A DNA stretch of 6,799 nt, from NCBI GenBank assembly GCA_020430675.1, contig JAGQJJ010000217.1, positions 1 through 6,799 on the forward strand, written 5' to 3'. Positions 1 through 5,850 of this stretch are shown one piece after another. Position 1 is the stretch's first letter, and every line of letters starts with the position of its first letter. Source of the DNA: Myxococcales bacterium (GTDB lineage: Bacteria; Myxococcota; Bradymonadia; UBA7976; UBA1532). A model generated the notes under the pieces. It was not told the DNA's origin, searched no databases, and saw only the letters and a program-made list of their open reading frames with translations. The position numbers and the translations under genes were made by a program.

Positions 1-70
1 CGCCGCTGTGCGCGTCGAGCAGGTCGATCTTGATGCTGGACGAGCCGCTGTTGAGGACGAGGATCTGCAT
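1..70 (-). CDS. ackA: Acetate kinase, N-terminal fragment (runs off the window)
   Basis: Reading the minus strand from the ATG at 70-68 gives MQILVLNSGSSSIKIDLLDA followed by HSG. The start [MK]xILVLNSGSSSxKxxL is the conserved N-terminal nucleotide-fold signature of acetate kinase (ATP + acetate to ADP + acetyl phosphate; cytoplasmic, ASKHA fold). Only 23 codons are visible; the rest lies beyond base 1. A strong Shine-Dalgarno sequence, AAGGAG, lies on the minus strand at 81-76, five bases from the ATG, which fixes the start. Butyrate kinase shares this fold but its N-terminus is usually less close to this string. The gene is divergent from nadE, with 121 bases between the two starts. The family call is firm despite the short fragment; the exact carboxylate substrate cannot be checked here. 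Confidence 0.85.
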   Translation of the reverse strand, partial: MQILVLNSGSSSIKIDLLDAHSG

Positions 71-191
71 GGGGTCTCCTTGGGGGTGTGCGCAATTCGG
101 GCCGGAAGGTACCAGAAGCCCCGAGGGTGATCGACGGGCGCAGCGCCCCGCCCGCGTTGCCCCCCGCGCCGGTCTGGGGCACTCTGCGCCC
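71..191. promoter_or_regulatory. Divergent intergenic region between ackA and nadE
   Basis: These 121 bases separate two divergent starts, so they should hold promoters for both directions. I see no convincing -35/-10 pair on either strand. The only clear signals are the ackA ribosome-binding site (minus strand, 81-76) and a small GC hairpin, GGGCG (136-140) / CGCCC (144-148), with a 3-base loop. No good Shine-Dalgarno sequence precedes the nadE ATG at 192; the nearest purine-rich string is CTGGGG about ten bases upstream. Confidence 0.4.
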
Positions 192-2213
192 ATGCTGGAT
201 GGATTCGCCCGCGTCAGCGTCGCCGTGCCCGCCTGCCGGGTCGCCGACTTCGCCTTCAACCTCGAACACACCCTCGAGCTGTGGCATCGGGCCCACGAGG
301 CCGGCTGCGGCCTGGTGGTCTTCCCCGAGCTGGGCCTGTCGGGCTACACCGCGCGCGACCTGTTCCTCGACAACCTGTTGCAACGGCGCTGCGTCGAAGC
401 CTTGCTGGCCCTGGCCGACGCCGGCCGCGCGCTGGCCCCGCTGGCGCTGATCGGCCTGCCGCTGCGCGTCGGCGGCGGGCTGTACAACGTGGCCGCCGCG
501 GTGCAGGGCGGCCGGGTGCTCGGCCTGGTGCCCAAGGCATTTCTGCCCGATTATCGCGAGTTTGAAGAGAGCCGCTGGTTCCGCCCCGGCCGCGAGGTGC
601 TGCCCGGCGAGACCGCGCGCGTCGGCAAGAGCGACGTGCCCTTCGGCCTCGACCTGCTCTTCTGCGCCCGGCAGACGCCCGACCTCATCGTCGGCGTCGA
701 GATCTGCGAAGACTACTGGGTGCACCTGCCGCCCTCAGCCTTCCAGGTCGGCGCCGGCGCGACCGTGGCCTGCAACCTGTCGGCCTCGAACTTTGTCGTC
801 GGCAAGGCCGAGCTGCGCCGCCTGCTCGCCCGGTCGGCCAGCGACCGCGGCAAATGCGGTTACATCTACGTCGCCGCCGGACCCGGCGAGTCCTCGACCG
901 ACCTGGCCTTCGACGCCGACGCCTTCATCTGCGAGAACGGCTCGGTGCTCGCCGAGTCGACGCGCTTCGCCCGCCACGACCAGTTGGTGGCGACCGACCT
1001 CGACCTCGAAGGGCTGTTGCGCGAGCGCTTGTCGACCAATAGCTTCAATGATTGCGCGCGTTTGCATCACAAGCCCTTCCGGCGATTGGCCTTCGATGCC
1101 GAGGCCCCCCGCGCCCCGTTGCGCCGCGCGGTGCCCGCGCATCCCTTCCTGCCCGGCGACCCGGCCACCCTGGCCACACGCTGCTGGGAGGTCTTCGAAA
1201 TCCAGAGCAACGCGCTCGCCACGCGCATGAAGGCCCTGGGCCGCCCCAAGCTCGTGCTCGGCGTCTCGGGCGGCGTCGACAGCACCCAGGCCGCGCTCGT
1301 CGCCGCGCAAGCGCTCGCGCTCTGCGATCAACCCATCGACGACCTGCTCTGCGTGACCATGCCCGGCCTGGGCACCACCGCCGGCACGCGCACCAACGCC
1401 GAAGCGCTGGCCAATGACCTGGGCGCGCGGTTTCGTGAGATCAGCATCGCCGATGCCAGCCGGCTCATCCTCGGCGCCATGGGTCACAAAGCCGCCGATG
1501 GCATCGACACCGTCGACGCCTTGATCGACCGCCTGCGCAATATGCCCGCGCTGGCCGACATCACCGTCGAAAACGTGCAGGCCCGCCTGCGCACCCTGGT
1601 GCTGATGTGCCTCGCCAACGCCGAGCGCGGCCTGCTGGTCGGCACCGGCGACCTGAGCGAGAAGGCATTGGGCTGGGCCACCTATGCCGGCGATCATATC
1701 TCGATGTATGACGTGAACGCCGGCGTGCCCAAAACCCTGATTCGATTCGTGATTCGCTGGGTGGCCAACGAGCGCGCCCAGACGTGGTCGACCCATGATC
1801 CCAGCGCGCTGCGCAAGACGCTGTTTGCCATCCTCGACACGCCCATCTCGCCCGAGTTGCTGCCCGCCGATGCCGATGGCACCATCGCCCAACTCACCGA
1901 AGAGAAGATCGGCCCCTACGAGCTGCATGACTTCTTCTTGTGGCATTTTGTGCGCCGCGGCGCCCGCCCCGGCCGCCTGCTCGACCTGGCGATCGTGGCC
2001 TTTGGCACCCGTTATGACATCGCCACGCTGAAACACTGGCTGCGCACCTTCTTGCAGCGCTTCTTCTGGAGCCAGTTCAAACGCTCGTGCGCCACCGACG
2101 GCCCCAAGGTGGGCACCGTCGCGCTCTCGCCCCGCGGCGACTGGCGCATGCCATCGGACGCGCACGTCGACGCCTGGCTCGCCGCGGTTGATGCTTGGGA
2201 GCCGCCGGAATGA
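192..2213 (+). CDS. nadE: Glutamine-dependent NAD+ synthetase
   Basis: This 673-residue cytoplasmic enzyme makes NAD+ from nicotinic acid adenine dinucleotide, ATP and glutamine, the last step of NAD synthesis. Residues 1 to about 290 form the nitrilase-type glutaminase domain with its Glu-Lys-Cys triad visible: E46 in VFPELGLSGY, K115 in VPKAFLPDYREF, and C172 in VEICEDYW. Residues from about 330 onward form the synthetase domain with the ATP-pyrophosphatase P-loop SGGVDS at 359-364, followed by GTGDLSEKALGW, NAGVPKTLI and, near the end, QFKRS and LSPRGDWR. Length and motif order match the long two-domain NadE type (about 680 residues in Mycobacterium tuberculosis). The ATG at 192 is chosen because homology begins immediately (FARVSVAVP) and the in-frame extension upstream would run through the ackA start region. 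The TGA overlaps the next ATG (ATGA), so the downstream gene is translationally coupled. No key residue is missing. Confidence 0.95.
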   Translation: MLDGFARVSVAVPACRVADFAFNLEHTLELWHRAHEAGCGLVVFPELGLSGYTARDLFLDNLLQRRCVEALLALADAGRALAPLALIGLPLRVGGGLYNVAAAVQGGRVLGLVPKAFLPDYREFEESRWFRPGREVLPGETARVGKSDVPFGLDLLFCARQTPDLIVGVEICEDYWVHLPPSAFQVGAGATVACNLSASNFVVGKAELRRLLARSASDRGKCGYIYVAAGPGESSTDLAFDADAFICENGSVLAESTRFARHDQLVATDLDLEGLLRERLSTNSFNDCARLHHKPFRRLAFDAEAPRAPLRRAVPAHPFLPGDPATLATRCWEVFEIQSNALATRMKALGRPKLVLGVSGGVDSTQAALVAAQALALCDQPIDDLLCVTMPGLGTTAGTRTNAEALANDLGARFREISIADASRLILGAMGHKAADGIDTVDALIDRLRNMPALADITVENVQARLRTLVLMCLANAERGLLVGTGDLSEKALGWATYAGDHISMYDVNAGVPKTLIRFVIRWVANERAQTWSTHDPSALRKTLFAILDTPISPELLPADADGTIAQLTEEKIGPYELHDFFLWHFVRRGARPGRLLDLAIVAFGTRYDIATLKHWLRTFLQRFFWSQFKRSCATDGPKVGTVALSPRGDWRMPSDAHVDAWLAAVDAWEPPE

Positions 2214-3019
2214 AGGTGTTGCGACAGGGCGTCGCCGTCGTGCTCGGCAGCGCTTTCGCCGAGCCCCGCCTCGGCGGCTACGACCTGCCCGCGGTGACGA
2301 CCGACACCATCTTCGGCCCCGCCACCCTGCACCGCTGGCCCGAGCGCCGCAATGCCTTCGTGCTCTTTCGCCATGGCACCCCGCATCGCCATCTGCCGCA
2401 TCAGATCAACTGGCGCGCCCAGGCCGCGGCGCTGGCCATCGCCAACGTCGGCTCGGTGCTGCTGACCAGCTCGGTGGGTGTGATGGACCCCATGGTGCCC
2501 CTCTTCCGGCCCCTGCGCGTCTACGACCTGTTCATGCCCGACAACCGTCTGCCCGATGGCACCGCCTGCACGCTTTGGCCCGAACCCGCTGATTTTCAAG
2601 GCCATCTGGTGCTCGACGGCGGTCTGTTCGACGCCGAGCTGGGCGCGCAGATCGATGGCATCGCCCGTGGCATCGGTCATGGCATCGCCGGCGAGGTGCT
2701 CTTTGCCTACGTCGGCGGCCCGCGCACCAAAACCGCCGCCGAGAACGCCTGGTACGCGCGCCAGGGCGCCCAGGTCAACAGCATGAGCATCGGCCCCGAA
2801 GCCGTGCTGCTCAACGAAGCCGAGCTGTCGGTCGCCGCGGTGGTCGTCGGCCATAAAGCCAGCCGCCGCGACGCGCGGCAGGATCTCGATCGCCAGACGC
2901 TGGCCGAATCGCTGACCCGAAGCCACGCCGCGCTCGAAGCGCTGGTCGTCGCCTTCCTGCGCGAAGGCCGACCCGTGCCTTTCAAGAATCGCATCTATCG
3001 CTTTGACGAGGTCCCGTGA
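2210..3019 (+). CDS. Purine nucleoside / methylthioadenosine phosphorylase-family protein with altered base-pocket residues
   Basis: This 269-residue protein has the trimeric PNP/MTAP (PNP_UDP_1) fold, whose members cleave a nucleoside with phosphate to a free base and ribose-1-phosphate. Visible family elements are the N-terminal phosphate loop GSAF (13-16), RHG with further histidines (54-61), P..INWRAQ (63-71), GGPRTKTAAE (169-178), and the MSIGPEAVLLNEAELSVA block (192-209). By hand alignment to human PNP, FET (containing Glu201) is TKT here, giving Lys174, and TNK (containing Asn243) is GHK here, giving His215. Both purine-contacting residues therefore appear changed; MTAP-type Ser/Asp residues are not there either. 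The phosphate and sugar motifs persist, so it may act on another nucleoside. It starts inside the nadE stop codon and its own TGA overlaps the next GTG. A TTG five codons upstream (2195) is a weaker start. The fold is confident; the substrate is not. Confidence 0.8.
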   Translation: MKVLRQGVAVVLGSAFAEPRLGGYDLPAVTTDTIFGPATLHRWPERRNAFVLFRHGTPHRHLPHQINWRAQAAALAIANVGSVLLTSSVGVMDPMVPLFRPLRVYDLFMPDNRLPDGTACTLWPEPADFQGHLVLDGGLFDAELGAQIDGIARGIGHGIAGEVLFAYVGGPRTKTAAENAWYARQGAQVNSMSIGPEAVLLNEAELSVAAVVVGHKASRRDARQDLDRQTLAESLTRSHAALEALVVAFLREGRPVPFKNRIYRFDEVP

Positions 3020-4263
3020 CCGATCCCGCCCCAACGCCCGAGTCCGCCCCCACCGACGAAGACCCGCCCGAAGACCGCCGCCGCCTGATCGCCGGCCTTT
3101 GCGCCTTTGCCTTCTTCCTGCTCGGCGGCTACGGCCTCGCCCGCCCGTCGATCGAGTCGCTCTACATCGCGACCTATACCAGCCGCGCGCTGCCTTACGC
3201 CTGGCTCGGCGTCGCCGTCGCCGCCGCGCTCGCCACCGCCGTCTATGGCCGCTTCGCCGCCCGCGTCGAACTGACGCGCCTCTTCGGCGGTGCCATCGGC
3301 GTCGTCGCCGCGCTGCTCGCCCTGCTGCTGCTCGCCCTGCGCCTGCAAGTGCCCGGCGCCGCCTACCTGCTCTATCTGTGGAAGGACGTCTACATCGTCG
3401 TCCTGGTCGAGATCTTCTGGACCATCGCCAACACCCACTTCCAGCTCAAGCGCGCCACCTGGCTCTATGGCTTCTTCTGCGCCTGCGGCGCCGCCGGCGG
3501 GGCGATCAGCAACTTCTTCATCGGCGACATCGCGCTTGCCATCGGCACCAACCAGGCGCCGTTGCTGCTGTTTCCGCTGTTTGTGGTGCTCTATTTCATC
3601 ACCCGCGCCCTGCCCGAGACCCATCGCCAGAGCAGCGACAAACCCCGCGCCGACCTCGCCGCCGGCTTCGAGGTGCTGCTCAAGAGCCGCTATCTCATGC
3701 TGCTGCTGGGTGTCATCGCGATCATCCAGATCGTCACCGCGCTCATCGACTACCAGTTCAACACCATCGTCGAGGCCGCGTGGCCGGACAAAGACGCGCG
3801 CACTGACATCGTCGGCACCGTCTATTTTGCCATCGAGATCAGCTCGTTCACCCTTCAGATCACCACCGGCATCATCGTCGCCCTGCTCGGCGTGCGCGGC
3901 ACGCTGCTGAGCATCCCCTTGATCCTGGGCGCCGCGCTCGCCGCCTTCCTCGCCGCCCCGGTCTTCCTGTGGATGGCCGTCGCCAAGGTCGCCAACAAAG
4001 CGCTCGACTACAGCCTCTTCCGCGCCGCCAAGGAGATGCTCTACCTGCCGCTCGACTACAGCGAAAAGACCCAGGGCAAAGCGGTGGTCGACATGCTCAC
4101 CTACCGCGCCGCCAAAGCCGGCGCCTCGGTGCTCATCCTGGGCTTCGAGGCCCTCGCTGCCCCGCCGCTGACCGCCGCTGCCATCGCCATCGGGCTGGTC
4201 GCGCTGTGGATCGGGCTGATCGTGGCCATCTTGCGGCGGTATCGGACGCGGTCCGGCGCGTGA
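3016..4263 (+). CDS. TLC/NTT-like nucleotide transporter homologue (ATP/ADP translocase superfamily, MFS-related)
   Basis: This 415-residue inner-membrane protein begins with a charged, proline-rich cytosolic tail (1-22), followed by about ten to twelve hydrophobic segments, for example 24-42, 61-77, 91-110, 119-138, 152-170, 181-197, 226-244, 283-318 and 368-405. The strongest clue is the block at 327-359, NKALDYSLFRAAKEMLYLPL followed by DYSEKTQGKAVVD. It closely resembles the conserved ATKEMxYIPLxxExKxxGKAxID region of chlamydial/rickettsial/plastid ATP/ADP translocases (TLC family). WKDVYIVVLVEIFWTIANT (122-140) and LIDYQF (243-248) also fit this family's bacterial relatives. Characterised NTTs are about 500 residues and exchange ATP/ADP, import nucleotides, or import NAD+; the substrate of this shorter homologue cannot be read from sequence. 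The GTG start overlaps the previous stop (GTGA), which favours it over later starts. The operon position beside nadE and a nucleoside phosphorylase supports a nucleotide or NAD-related substrate. Confidence 0.8.
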   Translation: MTDPAPTPESAPTDEDPPEDRRRLIAGLCAFAFFLLGGYGLARPSIESLYIATYTSRALPYAWLGVAVAAALATAVYGRFAARVELTRLFGGAIGVVAALLALLLLALRLQVPGAAYLLYLWKDVYIVVLVEIFWTIANTHFQLKRATWLYGFFCACGAAGGAISNFFIGDIALAIGTNQAPLLLFPLFVVLYFITRALPETHRQSSDKPRADLAAGFEVLLKSRYLMLLLGVIAIIQIVTALIDYQFNTIVEAAWPDKDARTDIVGTVYFAIEISSFTLQITTGIIVALLGVRGTLLSIPLILGAALAAFLAAPVFLWMAVAKVANKALDYSLFRAAKEMLYLPLDYSEKTQGKAVVDMLTYRAAKAGASVLILGFEALAAPPLTAAAIAIGLVALWIGLIVAILRRYRTRSGA

Positions 4264-4289
4264 TGGCGTCCGGTCGTCCGGGGTCATCA
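4261..4289 (+). terminator. Hairpin at the end of the nadE operon, possible terminator
   Basis: TGATGGC (4261-4267) pairs with GTCATCA (4283-4289) with one G-U pair, and an inner CCGG/CCGG stem (4270-4273 with 4278-4281) closes a TCGT loop. The structure begins on the stop codon itself. No T-tract follows, so it is not a classic intrinsic terminator; it could slow polymerase or protect a 3' end. It contains one copy of the 11-base direct repeat. Confidence 0.35.
4273..4283 (+). repeat. Left copy of an 11-bp direct repeat flanking the low-GC gene
   Basis: GTCGTCCGGGG here is repeated exactly at 5091-5101, with start points 818 bases apart. The two copies bracket the only region of lower GC in the window. 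They could be a target duplication, recombination remnants or attachment-like sites, or a chance match in GC-rich DNA. Confidence 0.5.
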
Positions 4290-4291
4290 CT

Positions 4292-4321
4292 CACTTATGA
4301 CGTAAGTTGCCAGTATAAGTG
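4292..4321. promoter_or_regulatory. AT-rich interleaved inverted repeats upstream of the peptidase-like gene
   Basis: CACTTAT (4292-4298) and ATAAGTG (4315-4321) are a perfect 7-bp inverted repeat with 16 bases between. Inside it, ACTTA (4293-4297) also pairs with TAAGT (4303-4307) over a 5-base spacer. TAAGTGT recurs as a direct copy at 4316-4322 and 4354-4360. This AT-rich patch is striking against the surrounding DNA and lies about 70-100 bases before the gene at 4394. An operator or promoter is plausible; TATAAG (4314-4319) could serve as a -10, but no good -35 is visible. Confidence 0.35.
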
Positions 4322-4393
4322 TAATTCTTTGCCTTCATGACCGGCCGTCGTGCTAAGTGTTTCTGAGACTGTTGATCTGCCACTGGAGTGTTT

Positions 4394-5032
4394 ATGGCCA
4401 AGCGCCAGAAGTTCAAATATTCGTGTGGGGCCGCATCCCTGATCAACGCCGCCTACCGGCTCGGCATGCTCGATCCGGCCAAGGCAACCGATCAGCTGGA
4501 GGAGGATATCTACTATTATTCGTCCCACGCTCGCCGAGACAACACGACCATGCCATCGGGCATCATCGACGCTTGCCATTACATGCACGAGGACTTGCGG
4601 TTGCGGGTCGTCGAAGTCCAGCTCAACGCCAGCAATGGGTTGACCAGGCAGCTTGAGCAACGGTACCCGAAGGAGAAGGCTCTGGCTGAGCAGGCAGGGG
4701 TGCACGTCTCCTATCGGAACGCAGGGCCGACGCTGCAGTCTTTGGTCCACCCAGCTCTTCCGGTGACTTCGGTCGCGCTGTTTGTGGTGCAGATGAGCGA
4801 AGGGCTCCACTGGCTTCTGTGGATGAGCCCGCACATGTACCTTGATCCCGACGACGGTCAGACCTATGTCTGGTTCAAGGGCAACACTCCGAATCGCGGT
4901 TACCGCCAGACCGGCATCACCGTGATCCTCAATCGGTCCCCCTATTCTCGGCCGGCTGCGGCTCACCCTGGCATGCTGCCCATCCGGGGTCTGAGTCACA
5001 ACGTTGTATCCACTGGCCCGGGTTGGGTCTGA
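4394..5032 (+). CDS. Small C39-like / papain-like cysteine peptidase-fold protein, probably horizontally acquired
   Basis: I do not recognise a named family for this 212-residue protein. Its motif order fits a C39-like/papain-like cysteine peptidase. A nucleophile-type string, KYSCGAASLINA, lies right at the N-terminus (C11), a histidine sits in a hydrophobic strand, EGLHWLLW (H139), and an aspartate follows in YLDPDDG (D151). No signal peptide, membrane segment or extra domain is visible, so the catalytic domain is nearly the entire protein and is probably cytoplasmic. Shine-Dalgarno GGAG (4385-4388) lies five bases before the ATG; an in-frame GTG at 4388 would overlap this site and is rejected. 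Hand counts of four 60-base rows give 33-40 G+C, against 46-47 in rows from nadE and the transporter, which points to a different origin. It stands alone, with 130 bases before it and 107 after. It could be a protease, a peptide-maturation enzyme, a toxin or effector, or a catalytically dead relative. Confidence 0.65.
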   Translation: MAKRQKFKYSCGAASLINAAYRLGMLDPAKATDQLEEDIYYYSSHARRDNTTMPSGIIDACHYMHEDLRLRVVEVQLNASNGLTRQLEQRYPKEKALAEQAGVHVSYRNAGPTLQSLVHPALPVTSVALFVVQMSEGLHWLLWMSPHMYLDPDDGQTYVWFKGNTPNRGYRQTGITVILNRSPYSRPAAAHPGMLPIRGLSHNVVSTGPGWV

Positions 5033-5088
5033 TCCGCGCCGGTACCGGACGCGCGAGACGGCGCGCGCCCCCGGGTGAATCCGGGCTT

Positions 5089-5107
5089 GCGTCGTCCGGG
5101 GCGACGC
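5089..5107. other. Short perfect hairpin containing the right repeat copy
   Basis: GCGTCG (5089-5094) and CGACGC (5102-5107) form a 6-bp stem with a 7-base loop. A weaker CCCGG (5070-5074) / CCGGG (5081-5085) stem lies just before it. There is no T-tract. It sits between the peptidase-like gene and the His-rich gene and may be a weak terminator, an operator, or part of the recombination footprint. Confidence 0.3.
5091..5101 (+). repeat. Right copy of the 11-bp direct repeat
   Basis: This is an exact match to 4273-4283. It lies about 60 bases after the stop codon of the low-GC gene and 49 bases before the next gene start, close to where GC content returns to the level of the surrounding genes. 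Confidence 0.5.
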
Positions 5108-5139
5108 GCATAGGCTGACGCCCGTCGAAGGAGCGCGCC

Positions 5140-5592
5140 TTGCGAAGGGTCGGTCGACAGCATCGGGCCGGTGGTTTGCGTCTCGTCGCGACGCTCGCGC
5201 TGTGCACCTTTGCCGCCGGCAACCTGACAAATCTGGTGCACTACGCGACCGTGGCCCACGGCGTCTGCCCGGAGCACGGCGAAGCGGTCCATCTTCGGGC
5301 GCACGGCCACGGCGCTTTCGACCTGCGGGATCTGCGGGCCGAGTCGGGCGTTGCCGGCGAGGGCCGGGCGGCCCTCGCCGCCGAGACCTCCGCCGCCGAG
5401 CACGAGCACGAGCACTGCTTCATCTGCCCGACGTCGCGCGAGATGGCGACGGCGACCGCTCAATCGGCGCCCGTCGTCGTCCACCACCGTGACCTGATCG
5501 CCGATGACCTGCCGGTCGCGCAGGTTGTGCGCGCCCCGCAGGTTCCGCTCTACCTCCTCGCCCCAAAGCAGTCCCCTCCCGTCTTGGCATAG
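5140..5592 (+). CDS. His/Cys-rich small membrane-anchored or exported protein, putative metal binding
   Basis: This 150-residue protein starts at TTG, supported by AAGGAG at 5128-5133 six bases upstream. A basic N-terminus (RRVGRQHR) and a hydrophobic stretch (13-28) suggest a signal anchor or signal peptide. Candidate metal ligands follow in two clusters: LVHYATVAHGVCPEHGEAVH (H34, H40, C43, H46, H51) and HEHEHCFICP (H88, H90, H92, C93, C96), then H115 and H116. The linker between them is Ala/Glu-rich. The C-terminus, PLYLLAPKQSPP, recalls small uncharacterised His-rich proteins of myxobacteria-like genomes found before TonB-receptor or porin-like genes; that recollection is not a database result. 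The next gene encodes an outer-membrane protein, which fits a periplasmic metal-handling or sensing role. The metal is unknown. Confidence 0.65.
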   Translation: MRRVGRQHRAGGLRLVATLALCTFAAGNLTNLVHYATVAHGVCPEHGEAVHLRAHGHGAFDLRDLRAESGVAGEGRAALAAETSAAEHEHEHCFICPTSREMATATAQSAPVVVHHRDLIADDLPVAQVVRAPQVPLYLLAPKQSPPVLA

Positions 5593-5622
5593 GCAGAACC
5601 GAGCCGTGTTTGTCGTCGCCCG

Positions 5623-5737
5623 GATGCCATCGGCAGCCCGCTGCAACATGCCATTCGTGCGTTCGACCAACCGCTGACCGAATTCGTGATTGCCTGTCGC
5701 GCACCGGCCGCTTTGGGTCAGCGCACGCGATGGCATC
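5623..5737 (+). ncRNA. Candidate structured leader RNA upstream of the outer-membrane gene
   Basis: Two nested perfect inverted repeats are visible. GATGCCATCG (5623-5632) pairs with CGATGGCATC (5728-5737), and within it CGCTGACC (5672-5679) pairs with GGTCAGCG (5716-5723). Immediately inside the outer stem, GCAG-CCCG-CTGC (5633-5644) forms a tetraloop hairpin, and CATG/CGTG (5647-5650 with 5656-5659) may form another. The result would be a multi-branched RNA closed by a 10-bp helix, ending 113 bases before the ATG at 5851. Such a fold could be a riboswitch-like or protein-binding leader. No known riboswitch class is recognised. It could also be a DNA-level repeat or coincidence. Confidence 0.35.
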
Positions 5738-5788
5738 AACCGGTTTGGTCTGCCTGGTGAGACCGGAGAAGCACGCCCACTGAGAGTC

Positions 5789-5806
5789 GGCGCCGCGTTC
5801 GGCGTC
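5789..5806 (+). promoter_or_regulatory. GC hairpin shortly before the outer-membrane gene
   Basis: GGCGCCG (5789-5795) pairs with CGGCGTC (5800-5806, minus its outermost mismatch-free end; one G-U pair) around a CGTT loop. It follows a second small hairpin, GGTCT (5747-5751) / AGACC (5760-5764). The hairpin ends 44 bases before the ATG and could be the expression-platform or attenuator part of the leader; there is no T-tract. The ribosome-binding site GAGAGGA (5839-5845) lies after it and is free. Confidence 0.3.
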
Positions 5807-5850
5807 TGCCAGCGCGCGGCGTGCATTGATTCATTCGCGAGAGGACTGTC

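Noticed and set aside
30..191. In-frame N-terminal extension of nadE beginning at base 30
   Set aside because: It overlaps the acetate kinase start on the other strand and has no NadE-like residues; homology begins at the ATG at 192.
735..2165. Long minus-strand open frame opposite nadE
   Set aside because: Its Gly/Gln/Ala/Arg-rich composition is typical of an antisense shadow in high-GC DNA; the plus strand has full catalytic motifs.
2012..4290. Two long minus-strand open frames opposite the phosphorylase and transporter genes
   Set aside because: They have low-complexity Gly/Asp/Glu/Arg sequence and no recognisable domain, while the plus-strand products are clear families with coupled starts.
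4388..4393. GTG start two codons upstream for the peptidase-like gene
   Set aside because: It overlaps the GGAG ribosome-binding site, while the ATG at 4394 has ideal spacing.
5741..5812. Cobalamin-riboswitch-like fragments (GGTGAGACCGG, then GCCCACTGAGAG, then GTCTGCC)
   Set aside because: The pieces are in a suggestive order but the spacing is far too short, GGGAA and a proper B12 box are missing, and the arrangement does not fit the class. An Rfam RF00174 scan would decide.
4996..5826. Minus-strand open frame containing a string (FGQRLVERTNGMLQRAAD) vaguely like a transposase or DNA-binding protein
   Set aside because: It runs antisense through the His-rich gene, has no DDE motif or terminal repeats, and the resemblance is too short to support a call. 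A BLAST search of the 5580-5700 complement would settle it.
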